The notes under the pieces were generated by a model, which worked only from the letters and a program-made list of their open reading frames with translations, ran no database searches and was not told the origin of the DNA. The position numbers and the translations under genes were made by a program. From Thalassobius sp. I31.1 (GTDB lineage Bacteria; Pseudomonadota; Alphaproteobacteria; Rhodobacterales; Rhodobacteraceae): a DNA stretch of 64,000 nucleotides. Shown piece after piece: positions 18,240 through 27,670 of the stretch (the first letter of the stretch is position 1; every line of letters begins with the position of its first letter). Location of the stretch: assembly GCF_003031585.1 (NCBI RefSeq), contig NZ_PWAA01000002.1, positions 1 through 64,000 on the forward strand, read 5' to 3'.

Positions 18240-19055
18240 TTACGCACCCCAGATATAGACTGCAGCAAAAAGGAAAAGCCAGACAACGTCCACAAAGTGC
18301 CAGTACCATGCCGCAGCTTCAAAGCCGACGTGGTGTTCCTGGGTAAAGTGACCTGCCTTTGCGCGCATCATGCAAACAAAGAGGAAGATCGTGCCGACAA
18401 TCACGTGGAAACCGTGGAAACCAGTCGCCATGTAGAAGACACCGCCATAAACGCTGCCGCCCAGACCAAAGGTTGCGTGGCTGTATTCGTAGCCCTGGAA
18501 GAAGGTAAAGATCAGACCCAGCAGAACCGCGATCAGCAGGCCGTTGATCATGTCTTTGCGGTTGTTTTCATGTGCAAGCGCGTGGTGTGCCCATGTACAT
18601 GCCGCACCGGAACACAGCAGGATCAGCGTGTTGATCAGTGGCAGGTGGAACGGGTCAAAAGTTTCGATCCCAACCGGAGGCCACACACCATCGATCGCAG
18701 GGCTGTCAGGACCCATTGGGTACATAGCGTTTTTGAAGAAAGCCCAGAACCATGCCACGAAGAACATAACTTCGGACATCACGAACAGAATGAAACCTGT
18801 ACGCAGGCCGATGCGGACAACTGGGGTGTGGTCAACGCCGTTCTGGCCTTCTTTGACCATCTCAGCCCACCAGGCGAACATCACATAAAGTGTGCCAGCC
18901 AGGCCCACCAGGAAGATCCATGGGTGGTTGTTTTCAATATTCGGGCTCATCCAGATTACAGCCCCAAAGAGCATGATAAAGCCGGAAACCGCTGCCATCA
19001 GAGGCAGCCAGCTTGGGGCCAGAATGTGGAAGTCGTGATTTTTTTCGTGTGCCAT
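18240..19055 (-). CDS. ctaE: Cytochrome c oxidase subunit III
   Basis: The 271-residue product has seven membrane segments, as in aa3-type subunit III. Recognisable features are [10 protein letters not shown] at the N-terminus, [18 protein letters not shown] containing the conserved Glu, and the C-terminal [17 protein letters not shown] precedes the ATG. Subunit III stabilises the catalytic subunit I and its proton uptake. It ends the ctaC-ctaB-ctaG-ctaE cluster; ctaD, encoding subunit I, is not in the window. Confidence 0.96.
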   Translation of the reverse strand: MAHEKNHDFHILAPSWLPLMAAVSGFIMLFGAVIWMSPNIENNHPWIFLVGLAGTLYVMFAWWAEMVKEGQNGVDHTPVVRIGLRTGFILFVMSEVMFFVAWFWAFFKNAMYPMGPDSPAIDGVWPPVGIETFDPFHLPLINTLILLCSGAACTWAHHALAHENNRKDMINGLLIAVLLGLIFTFFQGYEYSHATFGLGGSVYGGVFYMATGFHGFHVIVGTIFLFVCMMRAKAGHFTQEHHVGFEAAAWYWHFVDVVWLFLFAAVYIWGA

Positions 19056-19082
19056 GTGCGTTCCCTCTGCCGGAGGCTTTTC

Positions 19083-19667
19083 TTATTCAGTTACTGTTGC
19101 CGCTGTGTCTGGCGCAAGTTGCGCCACATCTTCCGGCAGGTCGGTTTCATAAAAGGTGTAAGACAGTGTGATGTGTTGTGCAAACTTTGCTTCACCATCG
19201 TTTACAATTTCCGGATCAACATAAAATGTCACCGGCATCATCACCCGTTCACCGGGTTGCAGCACCTGCTCGGTAAAGCAGAAGCAATCAATCTTTGTGA
19301 AGTAGCCACCTGTTGAATAGGGGGCGACATTATAGCTGGCTGTGCCGGCCACAGGGCGATCCGTGGGGTTGAAGGCCTCATAGAAGGCCAGACCGGTTTC
19401 ACCGATACGAATTGTCATATCATCCTGCGCCGGGCGGAATTCCCAGGGCATGTCACGATCAAGGGACGCATCGAAACGCACAACAATGGTTTCATTCAGG
19501 ACCCTGCTGGCGCCTCCGGTTGCGACCTGCGTTGTGCCACCAAATCCGGTGACACGACAGAACCAGTCATAAAACGGAACAGAAGCCCAGGCCAGGCCGC
19601 CCATCATAACGGCGACCCCCACAAGCTTAAGCGCCGTTTTCGCGTGATTGGGTTCCTGAGCGTTCAT
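19083..19667 (-). CDS. ctaG: Cytochrome c oxidase assembly protein CtaG/Cox11
   Basis: The 194-residue protein delivers copper to the CuB site of subunit I. It has one N-terminal membrane anchor (LVGVAVMMGGLAWASVPFYDWFC) with the conserved PFYDWFCRVTGFGG sequence and the copper-binding pair in DCFCFTEQVL, all diagnostic of Cox11. A good GGAGG lies before the ATG, inside the end of the preceding small gene, which overlaps by a few bases. Confidence 0.95.
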   Translation of the reverse strand: MNAQEPNHAKTALKLVGVAVMMGGLAWASVPFYDWFCRVTGFGGTTQVATGGASRVLNETIVVRFDASLDRDMPWEFRPAQDDMTIRIGETGLAFYEAFNPTDRPVAGTASYNVAPYSTGGYFTKIDCFCFTEQVLQPGERVMMPVTFYVDPEIVNDGEAKFAQHITLSYTFYETDLPEDVAQLAPDTAATVTE

Positions 19668-19852
19668 TCCCCGGCCTCCGCAGTTGGCAAACCAGCGGCC
19701 GCATTATAGGCCTCAGGCACGTTGCCAATCATCCTGACCTTTACGATCGTGATACCGAACACCAGCACGACAAGACCAACCAATACAAATCCAAGACCTG
19801 CGTTGCGGCTGAAACGACGCTTGTGCAATTCATGTTCAACTTTGAGATCCAT
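19664..19852 (-). CDS. Small single-helix membrane protein of the oxidase operon
   Basis: This 62-residue protein has a basic N-terminus (KVEHELHKRRFSRN) and one membrane helix, LGFVLVGLVVLVFGITIVKV. Such small proteins are commonly found between ctaB and ctaG in Rhodobacterales and are sometimes named CoxF; their function is not well defined. It overlaps ctaG and abuts ctaB, so it is coupled to both. Its position and single helix suggest an assembly or stabilising role. Confidence 0.8.
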   Translation of the reverse strand: MDLKVEHELHKRRFSRNAGLGFVLVGLVVLVFGITIVKVRMIGNVPEAYNAAAGLPTAEAGE

Positions 19853-20799
19853 CAGAATCCTCCCCAGCCAAATGACTTCAATGCAGCTTCCAGCAGCAAG
19901 GCTGAAAAATGCAGGAAGAGGTACAGCAGCGACAGTTTGAAATAGCTGCGTTCTGCTTTGTAACCGTCCGCTTCTGCCGCCGCATCATCCCGGCGCAGGA
20001 TCTGCCAGCCACCGCGAATGAACAATGCGTTCAGAATGATTGAGACAATCAGATAAGACCAGCCACCGATTGATGTGGCGGCAATGCCCAGGGTCACAAC
20101 AGCCAAAGGCAGTGTGTAGGCAAAGATATGTTTGCGTGTGGCTTCACGCCCATGTGTCACCGTCAGCATCGGAACATCTGCATCCGCATAATCTGTCTTG
20201 GTAAACAAAGCCAGGGACCAAAAATGCGGTGGCGTCCACATGAAGGTGATCATAAACATCAACACGCTTTCAATGGACACACCACCGGTGGCCACAGCCC
20301 AGCCGATCATCGGAGGAAAGGCACCAGCCGCGCCACCGATAACGATGTTCTGTGGTGTCAGACGCTTCAGCCACATGGTGTAGATCACCACATAAAAGAA
20401 GATGGTAAAGGCCAGGAAAAGACCTGCAAAGATATTCGCGGTCAGCGCCAGCAGAATGCAGGAAATTCCTGACAGAGCACAGCCCAGCCCAAAGGCTTCT
20501 TCCTTTGTGACCTTCCCAGCCGGAATCGGACGGTTCATTGTGCGTTTCATCTTTGCGTCAATGTCGTGGTCATACCACATATTCAGCGCACCAGACGCAC
20601 CGCCGCCAAGGGCAATGAACAGGATGGAAACAAAGGCAAGGAAAGGATGCACGGGTACTGGCGCAACCATCAGCCCGACAAAGGCTGTGAACACGACCAG
20701 AGACATTACGCGTGGCTTCAGCAGCGCGTAATAGTCACTAAAGCCGGCTTCGTTCTCGAAGCCGGAGGTGATTGATTTATCTGCACTCATATCGCTCAT
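19852..20799 (-). CDS. ctaB: Protoheme IX farnesyltransferase (heme O synthase)
   Basis: The 315-residue membrane enzyme attaches a farnesyl group to heme B, the first step in making heme A. It has about nine helices and the two Asp-rich prenyl-diphosphate sites: NMWYDHDIDAKMKRT and DYADADVPML. The ATG is at 20799. It lies downstream of ctaC in the same operon. Heme A synthase (ctaA) is not present in the window. Confidence 0.96.
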   Translation of the reverse strand: MSDMSADKSITSGFENEAGFSDYYALLKPRVMSLVVFTAFVGLMVAPVPVHPFLAFVSILFIALGGGASGALNMWYDHDIDAKMKRTMNRPIPAGKVTKEEAFGLGCALSGISCILLALTANIFAGLFLAFTIFFYVVIYTMWLKRLTPQNIVIGGAAGAFPPMIGWAVATGGVSIESVLMFMITFMWTPPHFWSLALFTKTDYADADVPMLTVTHGREATRKHIFAYTLPLAVVTLGIAATSIGGWSYLIVSIILNALFIRGGWQILRRDDAAAEADGYKAERSYFKLSLLYLFLHFSALLLEAALKSFGWGGF

Positions 20800-20856
20800 G
20801 TCAGTTCCGTGTTGCTGGAGGCCACCGGCGTGAAGCCGAGGCCCCGGGCTTCAGGA

Positions 20857-21798
20857 TCAGTCAGCAGAAGCGACCTGGATCTCAGCAGGCAGATCTGCTG
20901 ACGCAGTCTGACGTGCAATCCAGGCGTCATATTCTTCCTGTGTCACGATCTTAACTGTGATCGGCATATAGGCATGGTCTTTGCCGCAAAGCTCAGAACA
21001 CTGGCCAAAGTAAACGCCTTCATCACCAGCTGGTACATTGAACCACAGTTCCGCAGTACGGCCAGGTACAGCATCCTGCTTCACAGCAAACGCCGGAATG
21101 GTCCAGGAGTGGATCACGTCAGCTGCGGTAATCCGCATAACAATGTCTTTACCGGATGGCAGGACAACAGCTGTGTCAGTCGCCAGCAGGAATTCATCAC
21201 GTGTATAACCGTAAGCTTCCAGTCGCGCTTCCATAACTTCGTTCAGTACGAATGGAACAGCACCAGCTTCTGTATCTTCATCAGTCAGGGTTGCCGGGTG
21301 GCCAATTCCATAGCTGTCGAATTCGATGTCGGTTCCGATGTATTCATAAGACCAGTACCACTGGCTGCCAGTCACTTTGACATGAATGTCACCTTCAGGG
21401 ATCTCTTGCTGGGTAAACAGAACCGGCAGAGAGAAAGCACCGATAAACACCAGAACAATGATTGGCCCGATGGTCCAGGCAATCTCCAGTGGAGAGTTAT
21501 GTGTAAAGGTCGCAGGTGTTTTGTTGGCACGCTGGTTAAACTTCAGAATAACAACAGCAAGCAGCCCCACAACAAACAGAACAATGATGCCGATAATCCA
21601 AAGCACCATGTTGTCAAGAAAATGGGTATCTACGGCAACCTTGCCTACGGCTTCCTGCAGTGCAATTCCGCCCTGCTCTGGCGCGCCTTTAACTTCCAGG
21701 CCACTGATTCCATCAGCGTCCTGTGCAAAACCTGCACCTGCTGAGAATGCCGCGCCTGCTGCTGCCAAGAAGCCTGAAACTGTGCTTTTAAGTTGCAT
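20857..21798 (-). CDS. ctaC: Cytochrome c oxidase subunit II
   Basis: The 313-residue precursor begins with a signal peptide ending near AGAGFAQ, then two membrane helices and a periplasmic cupredoxin domain. The CuA ligands are present in CSELCGKDHAYM. It receives electrons from cytochrome c. It is the first gene of the oxidase cluster, and the 245 bases upstream, shared with the divergent tldD gene, should contain its promoter. Confidence 0.96.
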   Translation of the reverse strand: MQLKSTVSGFLAAAGAAFSAGAGFAQDADGISGLEVKGAPEQGGIALQEAVGKVAVDTHFLDNMVLWIIGIIVLFVVGLLAVVILKFNQRANKTPATFTHNSPLEIAWTIGPIIVLVFIGAFSLPVLFTQQEIPEGDIHVKVTGSQWYWSYEYIGTDIEFDSYGIGHPATLTDEDTEAGAVPFVLNEVMEARLEAYGYTRDEFLLATDTAVVLPSGKDIVMRITAADVIHSWTIPAFAVKQDAVPGRTAELWFNVPAGDEGVYFGQCSELCGKDHAYMPITVKIVTQEEYDAWIARQTASADLPAEIQVASAD

Positions 21799-22043
21799 AT
21801 GTTCGTCCTGTTCACTTTTCCCCGGTCGTCCGCGTGATTGCTGCGAACGATAAATTCTGCCGCTTTTGGCGAAAACCGACGGAATCCAATTGTGTCTGGC
21901 ACGCTTGAAACCATATTAAGGCGCATGGAACAAGTAATTCATGTGCGCTTTCGGGCCACAAATGTGATTTTGTCACCAATTTCCGGGCACAGGTCGGCGG
22001 TTTTGTCGCAGCTTACCCGGTCAGATCAACGGAGCAGAAAGTA

Positions 22044-23507
22044 ATGACCTCAGAAAACACCGCCCGGATGAATGCTCCTCTGATACCAGAAGACGATCGT
22101 TTCCGCCCTTTTGACACCAGTTTTGATAAAGATGCGGCACGCACTCTGCTGCGTGACACACTTGCTGGTGCAGATGACGGCGAAATTTTTCTGGAACGCG
22201 CCCGTTCCGAAGCCCTGGTCTTTGATGATGGCCGCCTGAAGACCGCAAGCTTCGATGCTGGCGAAGGATTTGGCTTGCGCGCCGTCAAAGGTGAAACCAC
22301 CGGTTACGCCCATTCCACCGAAATGACGGAAAGCGCCATGATGCGGGCGGCAGAGACAGCCCGTCTCGCGGTTGGTTCCGGTGGTGGGGTCGCTGCCGAT
22401 GCACCGCGCAAGACCAACACACAATTGTATCAACCACTCGATCCGATCTCAGAGGCGCCGTTTGCGGTGAAACTGGATGTATTACGCGAAATCGACGATT
22501 TCCTGCGCAGCCTTGATAAACGTGTCGTGCAGGTGTCCGCAACATTGGCCGCCTCTGTTCAGGAAGTTGAAATCCTGCGGGCCGAGGGCGAAAGCCTGAC
22601 AGATGTCCGCCCGATGGCACGGCTGAATATTTCCGTGATCGTTGAAGAAAATGGCCGTCGGGAAAGTGGTGGTTCCGGTGGTGGCGGCCGTGCCGGGATC
22701 TCAGGGCTTATGCAACGGGATCACTGGCAGGCTGTGGCGCGTGAGGCACTGCGCATTGCGACGGTAAATCTGGAAGCTGTCCCCGCACCCGCCGGTGTTA
22801 TGGATGTGGTGCTTGGCCCCGGCTGGCCAGGTATTTTGCTGCACGAAGCCATCGGCCACGGGTTGGAAGGTGATTTTAACCGCAAGGGATCATCCGCCTT
22901 TGCAGGCCTTATGGGTGAACGCATTGCGGCCAAAGGCGTGACCGTTCTGGATGATGGTACGATCCCGGATCGCCGTGGCTCTGTCACCATTGATGACGAA
23001 GGTACGCCCGGCGGAAAGAACATGTTGATCGAAGACGGCATCCTGACCGGCTATATGCAGGACCGCCAGAACGCGCGTCTGATGGGGGTTGAACCGACAG
23101 GCAACGGTCGTCGCCAAAGCTATGCCCACGCGCCGATGCCGCGCATGACCAACACCTATATGTTAGGCGGTGATGCCACACGCGAAGAAGTGCTGTCCGG
23201 CCTGAAAGACGGAATTTATGCTGTGGGCTTTGGCGGTGGTCAGGTCGATATCACAAACGGCAAGTTCGTGTTTTCCTGCACCGAAGCTTACCGCGTGGAA
23301 GGCGGCAAAGTCGGCGCCCCTGTGAAAGGTGCCACTCTGATTGGGGACGGTGCCACCGCCCTGAAACAGATCCGCGCCATTGGCAATGACATGCAAATAG
23401 ATCCTGGCATGGGCAATTGCGGCAAACAGGGCCAATGGGTGCCCGTGGGCGTTGGCCAGCCCAGCTTGCTGATTTCCGGCCTTACGGTTGGCGGCGCTGC
23501 AACCTGA
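22044..23507 (+). CDS. tldD: TldD family metalloprotease
   Basis: The 487-residue protein carries the zinc-binding HEAIGHGLEGDF motif in the middle, the conserved SSAFAGLMGERIA and the C-terminal GMGNCGKQGQWVPVGVGQPS region. TldD works with TldE/PmbA to degrade unfolded peptides and mature microcins; the partner gene is not in the window. The start at 22044 has GGAG 11 bases upstream; an ATG nine codons later (MNAPLIPEDD) is an alternative. It is divergent from the ctaC operon, an arrangement seen throughout Rhodobacterales. Confidence 0.93.
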   Translation: MTSENTARMNAPLIPEDDRFRPFDTSFDKDAARTLLRDTLAGADDGEIFLERARSEALVFDDGRLKTASFDAGEGFGLRAVKGETTGYAHSTEMTESAMMRAAETARLAVGSGGGVAADAPRKTNTQLYQPLDPISEAPFAVKLDVLREIDDFLRSLDKRVVQVSATLAASVQEVEILRAEGESLTDVRPMARLNISVIVEENGRRESGGSGGGGRAGISGLMQRDHWQAVAREALRIATVNLEAVPAPAGVMDVVLGPGWPGILLHEAIGHGLEGDFNRKGSSAFAGLMGERIAAKGVTVLDDGTIPDRRGSVTIDDEGTPGGKNMLIEDGILTGYMQDRQNARLMGVEPTGNGRRQSYAHAPMPRMTNTYMLGGDATREEVLSGLKDGIYAVGFGGGQVDITNGKFVFSCTEAYRVEGGKVGAPVKGATLIGDGATALKQIRAIGNDMQIDPGMGNCGKQGQWVPVGVGQPSLLISGLTVGGAAT

Positions 23508-23536
23508 TAAGTAGCCTTCAGATTTCGTTAACCACT

Positions 23537-23570
23537 CTCTGCCATAAAATACTGCGGTATTATGGCAGAG
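23537..23570 (+). promoter_or_regulatory. Long hairpin between tldD and dprA
   Basis: CTCTGCCATAA pairs with TTATGGCAGAG, and TAC with GTA inside, giving about 14 pairs with a two-base bulge and a TGCG loop. It ends 14 bases before the dprA start and spans the place where a ribosome site is expected. It lacks a good T-tract, so it could be a weak terminator of tldD or a control element of dprA. Confidence 0.5.
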
Positions 23571-23583
23571 GCATCTCTTTCTT

Positions 23584-24705
23584 ATGGGACAGACAGATCT
23601 CTTTACAGCGACGGACACCGGGCGGCCTGACCCGAAGGAACGGTTTGCGCGACTGCAACTGATCCGATCAAAGGGAATCGGTGTGACGGGTTTCCACCGG
23701 CTGGTTGCGGAATACGGATCCGCCCTGGAGGTATTGTCCCGCCTGCCGCAGGATCGCCCTGGTTTTGTCGCCAGCCCGCGCGAAGTCATCCACCACGAAC
23801 TGAACAACGGAAGATCATGTGGCGCTGAACTTATGCTATGGGGCGACCCGAATTATCCCAAAGCCCTGAAGGACATTCCTGATCCGCCAGTTGTCCTTTG
23901 GCTGCTGGGCAAAACCAATCTTCTGAAATCATCTGCTGTGGCTTTGGTTGGTGCGCGCAATGCTTCGTCCATCGGGCTTCGCATGGCGAAACGCCTGTCG
24001 CAGGAAGTTGGGCAGGAAGGGTTGGTAGTTGTTTCCGGCCTTGCACGGGGAACGGATGGGGCCGCACATGAAGGCGCGTTAGAATCCGGTACAATCGCCG
24101 TTGTCGCCGGTGGGGTCGACGTGATCTATCCCAAAGACAACGACAAACTATATTCAGCTATCAGAACAAACGGTCTGATCCTGTCAGAACATCCACCAGG
24201 CACCCAACCCACAGCCCGGTATTTCCCAATGCGCAACCGGATCATTTCGGGTCTGTCCCGTGGGGTGGTGGTGGTGGAAGCTGCACTAAAGTCCGGATCA
24301 ATGATCACCGCAAAGAACGCATTGGATCAGGGCCGCGAAGTTATGGCAGTACCTGGTCACCCAATTGACACGCGTGCAGGCGGTTGTAACGCGTTGATCC
24401 GGGATGGTGCTGTGCTGGTTCGGGATGTCCGGGACATTTTACAGGCCCTTCCTGCGGATGAAAAACCCTTAGTCACCGACACCCCTGCCCCCCGTCGCCA
24501 TCCACCACGTCGGCCGCCATCTGAAATCAACGCATTGCATTCAGAGATCCTGCAAAGCCTGACCAGCGCGCCGCAAAGTGAATCGCAGCTGATTGAAGAT
24601 TTCCACATCACACTGCCGGATCTTGATTTGCTTCTGACCCGCCTGGAGATTGACGGGCGGATTGAACGTAAATCCGGTGGTATCCTGCGCCTGCTGCAGG
24701 AGTAG
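23584..24705 (+). CDS. dprA: DNA-processing protein DprA
   Basis: The 373-residue protein loads RecA on incoming single-stranded DNA during natural transformation. The central Rossmann domain contains VALVGARNASSIGLRMA, VVSGLARGTDGAAHEGAL and the sequence YFPMRNRIISGLSRG typical of DprA. The C-terminal ~60 residues form a winged-helix domain (LHSEILQSLTSAPQSESQLIEDF region), as in most proteobacterial DprA proteins. It sits between tldD and topA in the same direction, as in many proteobacteria. Confidence 0.95.
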   Translation: MGQTDLFTATDTGRPDPKERFARLQLIRSKGIGVTGFHRLVAEYGSALEVLSRLPQDRPGFVASPREVIHHELNNGRSCGAELMLWGDPNYPKALKDIPDPPVVLWLLGKTNLLKSSAVALVGARNASSIGLRMAKRLSQEVGQEGLVVVSGLARGTDGAAHEGALESGTIAVVAGGVDVIYPKDNDKLYSAIRTNGLILSEHPPGTQPTARYFPMRNRIISGLSRGVVVVEAALKSGSMITAKNALDQGREVMAVPGHPIDTRAGGCNALIRDGAVLVRDVRDILQALPADEKPLVTDTPAPRRHPPRRPPSEINALHSEILQSLTSAPQSESQLIEDFHITLPDLDLLLTRLEIDGRIERKSGGILRLLQE

Positions 24706-24808
24706 CAAGCCACCACGCACAGTGATTTCACTTTGCCCCATTGACTTTCCCCGTCTCCGCCCCACATCTTGCCGCGCTATATACTCATGTTGAGTCGAAA
24801 GGAATTTC

Positions 24809-27475
24809 ATGCCCGTTGTCGTTGTAGAATCCCCGGCTAAAGCCAAGACAATTAATAAATATCTTGGGGATGACTACACGGTTCTTGCCTCTTACGGGCA
24901 TGTTCGTGACCTGCCGCCTAAAGACGGATCCGTGGACCCAGAACATGAATTTGACATGAAATGGGAAATCGCCAGCGACAGTAAAAAACATGTCAAAGCG
25001 ATTGCCGATGCCCTGGCGGATGACAACGAACTGATCCTCGCGACCGACCCCGATCGCGAAGGTGAAGCAATTTCCTGGCACCTGCAGGAAGCTCTGACAA
25101 AACGTAAATCCATCAAGAAAACCACACCGGTTAAACGGGTGGTGTTCAACGCGATCACAAAATCCGCCGTCACTGAGGCGATGAAGAACCCGCGTGATGT
25201 CGACATGGAACTGGTCGAGGCTTACCTTGCCCGCCGCGCACTGGATTATCTTGTGGGTTTCAACCTGTCGCCGGTTCTGTGGCGTAAGCTTCCGGGCGCG
25301 CGATCTGCTGGTCGTGTGCAATCGGTTTGTCTGCGCCTGATCGTTGAACGCGAGATGGAAATCGAAGCCTTCAACAACCGCGAATACTGGTCTGTCAAAG
25401 CCCTGCTGGATACCCCGCGCGGGCAGCAGTTTGAGGCAAAGCTGACCGTTCTGGGCGGCAAAAAACTGGATAAATTCGATATTGCAACCGCTGAGGCTGC
25501 CGAACTGGCCGTGCATGCGATCAACACGCGTGATCTATCGATTGCCAATGTCGAAGCGAAGCCCGCCAACCGCAATCCATCCCCCCCCTTCATGACCTCG
25601 ACCCTGCAACAGGAAGCCAGCCGCAAATTTGGCTTTGGCGCACGTCAGACCATGAATGTGGCGCAACGCCTGTATGAAGCTGGCCTGATCACCTATATGC
25701 GAACCGACGGCATTGACATGGCACCGGAAGCCATCGCGTCAGCACGGGATGCCATTGGCGCGCGGTATGGCAAAGATTATGTGCCGGGCTCACCGCGTGT
25801 TTATAAAAACAAAGCGAAAAACGCCCAGGAAGCGCACGAATGTATCCGCCCGACGGATCTGGCCAAGGCGACCGAAGATCTGAAAATTGCCGATCCGGAT
25901 CAGCGCAAGCTGTATGATCTGATCTGGAAACGTACCCTTGCCAGCCAGATGGAAGCCGCCCGTCTTGAACGCACCACCGTGACTGTTTCCAGTGGTGACG
26001 GACAAGTGGAACTGCGCGCGTCTGGTCAGGTGATGCTGTTTGACGGTTTCATGAAGGTCTATGAAGAAGGCCGCGATGATGTTGTGGATGAGGACGACAA
26101 ACGTCTGCCCCAGATCGCAACCGGCGAAGCGGCAAAGAAATCACAGGTCACACCTGATCAGCACTTCACCCAGCCCCCGCCCCGCTATACCGAGGCGACG
26201 CTTGTGAAACGCATGGAAGAACTGGGCATTGGCCGCCCGTCCACCTATGCGTCCGTGGTCACAACCATTCAGGACCGCGACTATGTGCGCAAGGAAAAGA
26301 ACCGTCTTTTCCCCGAAGACAAAGGCCGCCTGGTGACCGTCTTCCTGATGAGTTACTTCCGCAAATATGTTGGTTATGAATTCACTGCGAACCTTGAGAA
26401 TGAGCTTGATGAAGTGTCCGCCGGTGACGCGGATTACAAAGAGGTTCTGAACCGTTTCTGGCGTGATTTCTCTGCCTCTGTGGGTGAAACCATGGAACTG
26501 CGCATCACTGAGGTGCTGGAAAAGATCAACGAAGTGCTGGAACCACACCTTTTCCCACCGAATGAAGACGGAAGTGACCCGCGCGGCTGTAAAAACTGTG
26601 GTGTTGGACGTCTGTCTATGCGCACCGCACGTTCCGGTGGGGCGTTCATTGGCTGTTCCAACTATCCGGAATGCCGCTACACCCGCCCATTCGGCCCGCC
26701 CGGTATGGAAATCGCTGGTGCGATCCCACCGGAAGGCAAACTTCTGGGCCAGGACGAAGGCGACAATATCTGGGTGCACAAAGGCCGCTTTGGTCCCTAC
26801 GCCCAGCGTGGTGAAGTGACGGAAGAGAACAAGAAACCAAACCGCCAGTCGATTCCAAAGGAATGGCCGCCGGAAGATCTTGAACTTGAAACTGCTGTGA
26901 AACTTCTGTCCCTGCCGCGCCTTCTGGGCACGCATCCAGAAGACGGGGTGAATGTCTGGTCCAATATCGGGCGCTATGGGCCTTATCTGAAGCATGCGGA
27001 TACCACGTCCAATCGCGGCGGCACAAACGCCAACCTTGAAGGCCTGGATGAGGTCTTCACAGTTGGTATGAACCGCGCTGTGCAGCTTCTGGCAGAAAAG
27101 GTTGCGTCACGCGGCGGGCGCGGTGCGCCTGCGAAAGTGCTGCGCGAAATGGGCGATCACCCGGATGATGGTGGTGCAATCCAGATCGTGGAGGGCAAAT
27201 ACGGTGCCTATGTGAAATGGGAAAAGGTCAATGCGACCCTGCCCAAGGAAACTGAGCCTGCGGATGTGACGATTGAACAGGCGCTGGAACTGATTGCAGC
27301 GAAAGCCGCGAAAAAAGGTACACGCAAGAAGGCAGCGCCGAAGAAAAAGCCCGCTGCGAAAAAAACAACGGCAAAGAAACCTGCCGCAAAAAAAACAACT
27401 TCTAAAAAACCGGCGGCGAAAAAGACCACCGCCAAGAAGAAAGCGGATACTGACAGCGGCGATGTTGTCGAATAA
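24809..27475 (+). CDS. topA: DNA topoisomerase I
   Basis: The 888-residue type IA topoisomerase relaxes negative supercoils. The Toprim domain starts at VVVESPAKAKTINKYLG, the active-site Tyr lies in LITYMRTDG, and one C4 zinc finger is visible (CKNCGVGRLSM then FIGCSNYPEC). Three further topoisomerase C-terminal repeat regions follow (for example GRYGPYLKH and GKYGAYVKW). The C-terminus is a lysine-rich tail of three ten-residue repeats of the PAAKKTTAKK type. AAAGGA precedes the ATG. A terminator follows at 27501. Confidence 0.96.
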   Translation: MPVVVVESPAKAKTINKYLGDDYTVLASYGHVRDLPPKDGSVDPEHEFDMKWEIASDSKKHVKAIADALADDNELILATDPDREGEAISWHLQEALTKRKSIKKTTPVKRVVFNAITKSAVTEAMKNPRDVDMELVEAYLARRALDYLVGFNLSPVLWRKLPGARSAGRVQSVCLRLIVEREMEIEAFNNREYWSVKALLDTPRGQQFEAKLTVLGGKKLDKFDIATAEAAELAVHAINTRDLSIANVEAKPANRNPSPPFMTSTLQQEASRKFGFGARQTMNVAQRLYEAGLITYMRTDGIDMAPEAIASARDAIGARYGKDYVPGSPRVYKNKAKNAQEAHECIRPTDLAKATEDLKIADPDQRKLYDLIWKRTLASQMEAARLERTTVTVSSGDGQVELRASGQVMLFDGFMKVYEEGRDDVVDEDDKRLPQIATGEAAKKSQVTPDQHFTQPPPRYTEATLVKRMEELGIGRPSTYASVVTTIQDRDYVRKEKNRLFPEDKGRLVTVFLMSYFRKYVGYEFTANLENELDEVSAGDADYKEVLNRFWRDFSASVGETMELRITEVLEKINEVLEPHLFPPNEDGSDPRGCKNCGVGRLSMRTARSGGAFIGCSNYPECRYTRPFGPPGMEIAGAIPPEGKLLGQDEGDNIWVHKGRFGPYAQRGEVTEENKKPNRQSIPKEWPPEDLELETAVKLLSLPRLLGTHPEDGVNVWSNIGRYGPYLKHADTTSNRGGTNANLEGLDEVFTVGMNRAVQLLAEKVASRGGRGAPAKVLREMGDHPDDGGAIQIVEGKYGAYVKWEKVNATLPKETEPADVTIEQALELIAAKAAKKGTRKKAAPKKKPAAKKTTAKKPAAKKTTSKKPAAKKTTAKKKADTDSGDVVE
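27350..27439 (+). repeat. Three 30-bp repeats encoding the lysine-rich tail of TopA
   Basis: Three consecutive 30-base units encode PAAKKTTAKK, PAAKKTTSKK and PAAKKTTAKK, followed by KADTDSG. Similar Ala/Lys/Pro tails are known from histone-H1-like proteins and bind DNA non-specifically. Confidence 0.8.
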
Positions 27476-27500
27476 ACCGCTGCAATGCAGTAAATTTTGG

Positions 27501-27528
27501 AACACCCCGCCATTCGCGGGGTGTTTTT
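27501..27528 (+). terminator. Terminator of topA
   Basis: A 10-bp perfect stem AACACCCCGC/GCGGGGTGTT with a CATTC loop is followed by TTT, 25 bases after the topA stop codon. Confidence 0.8.
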
Positions 27529-27670
27529 ATTTTAAACGACACTAAAAATAACAAATTTTATTTCCCGCCGCAGCGCAGCAAAGAATTGACTTCCCGTTGG
27601 GTCAGGTTCAGAAATGCGTCCAGATATTCTGAGAGGCCCGCTGATGTGGCCTCATTCCTGGGAGATACTC

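Noticed and set aside
17583-19316. 577-codon open frame antisense to surf1, ctaE and ctaG
   Set aside because: It covers three certain genes and a terminator, has low-complexity composition and no ribosome site; long antisense frames are expected at this GC content.
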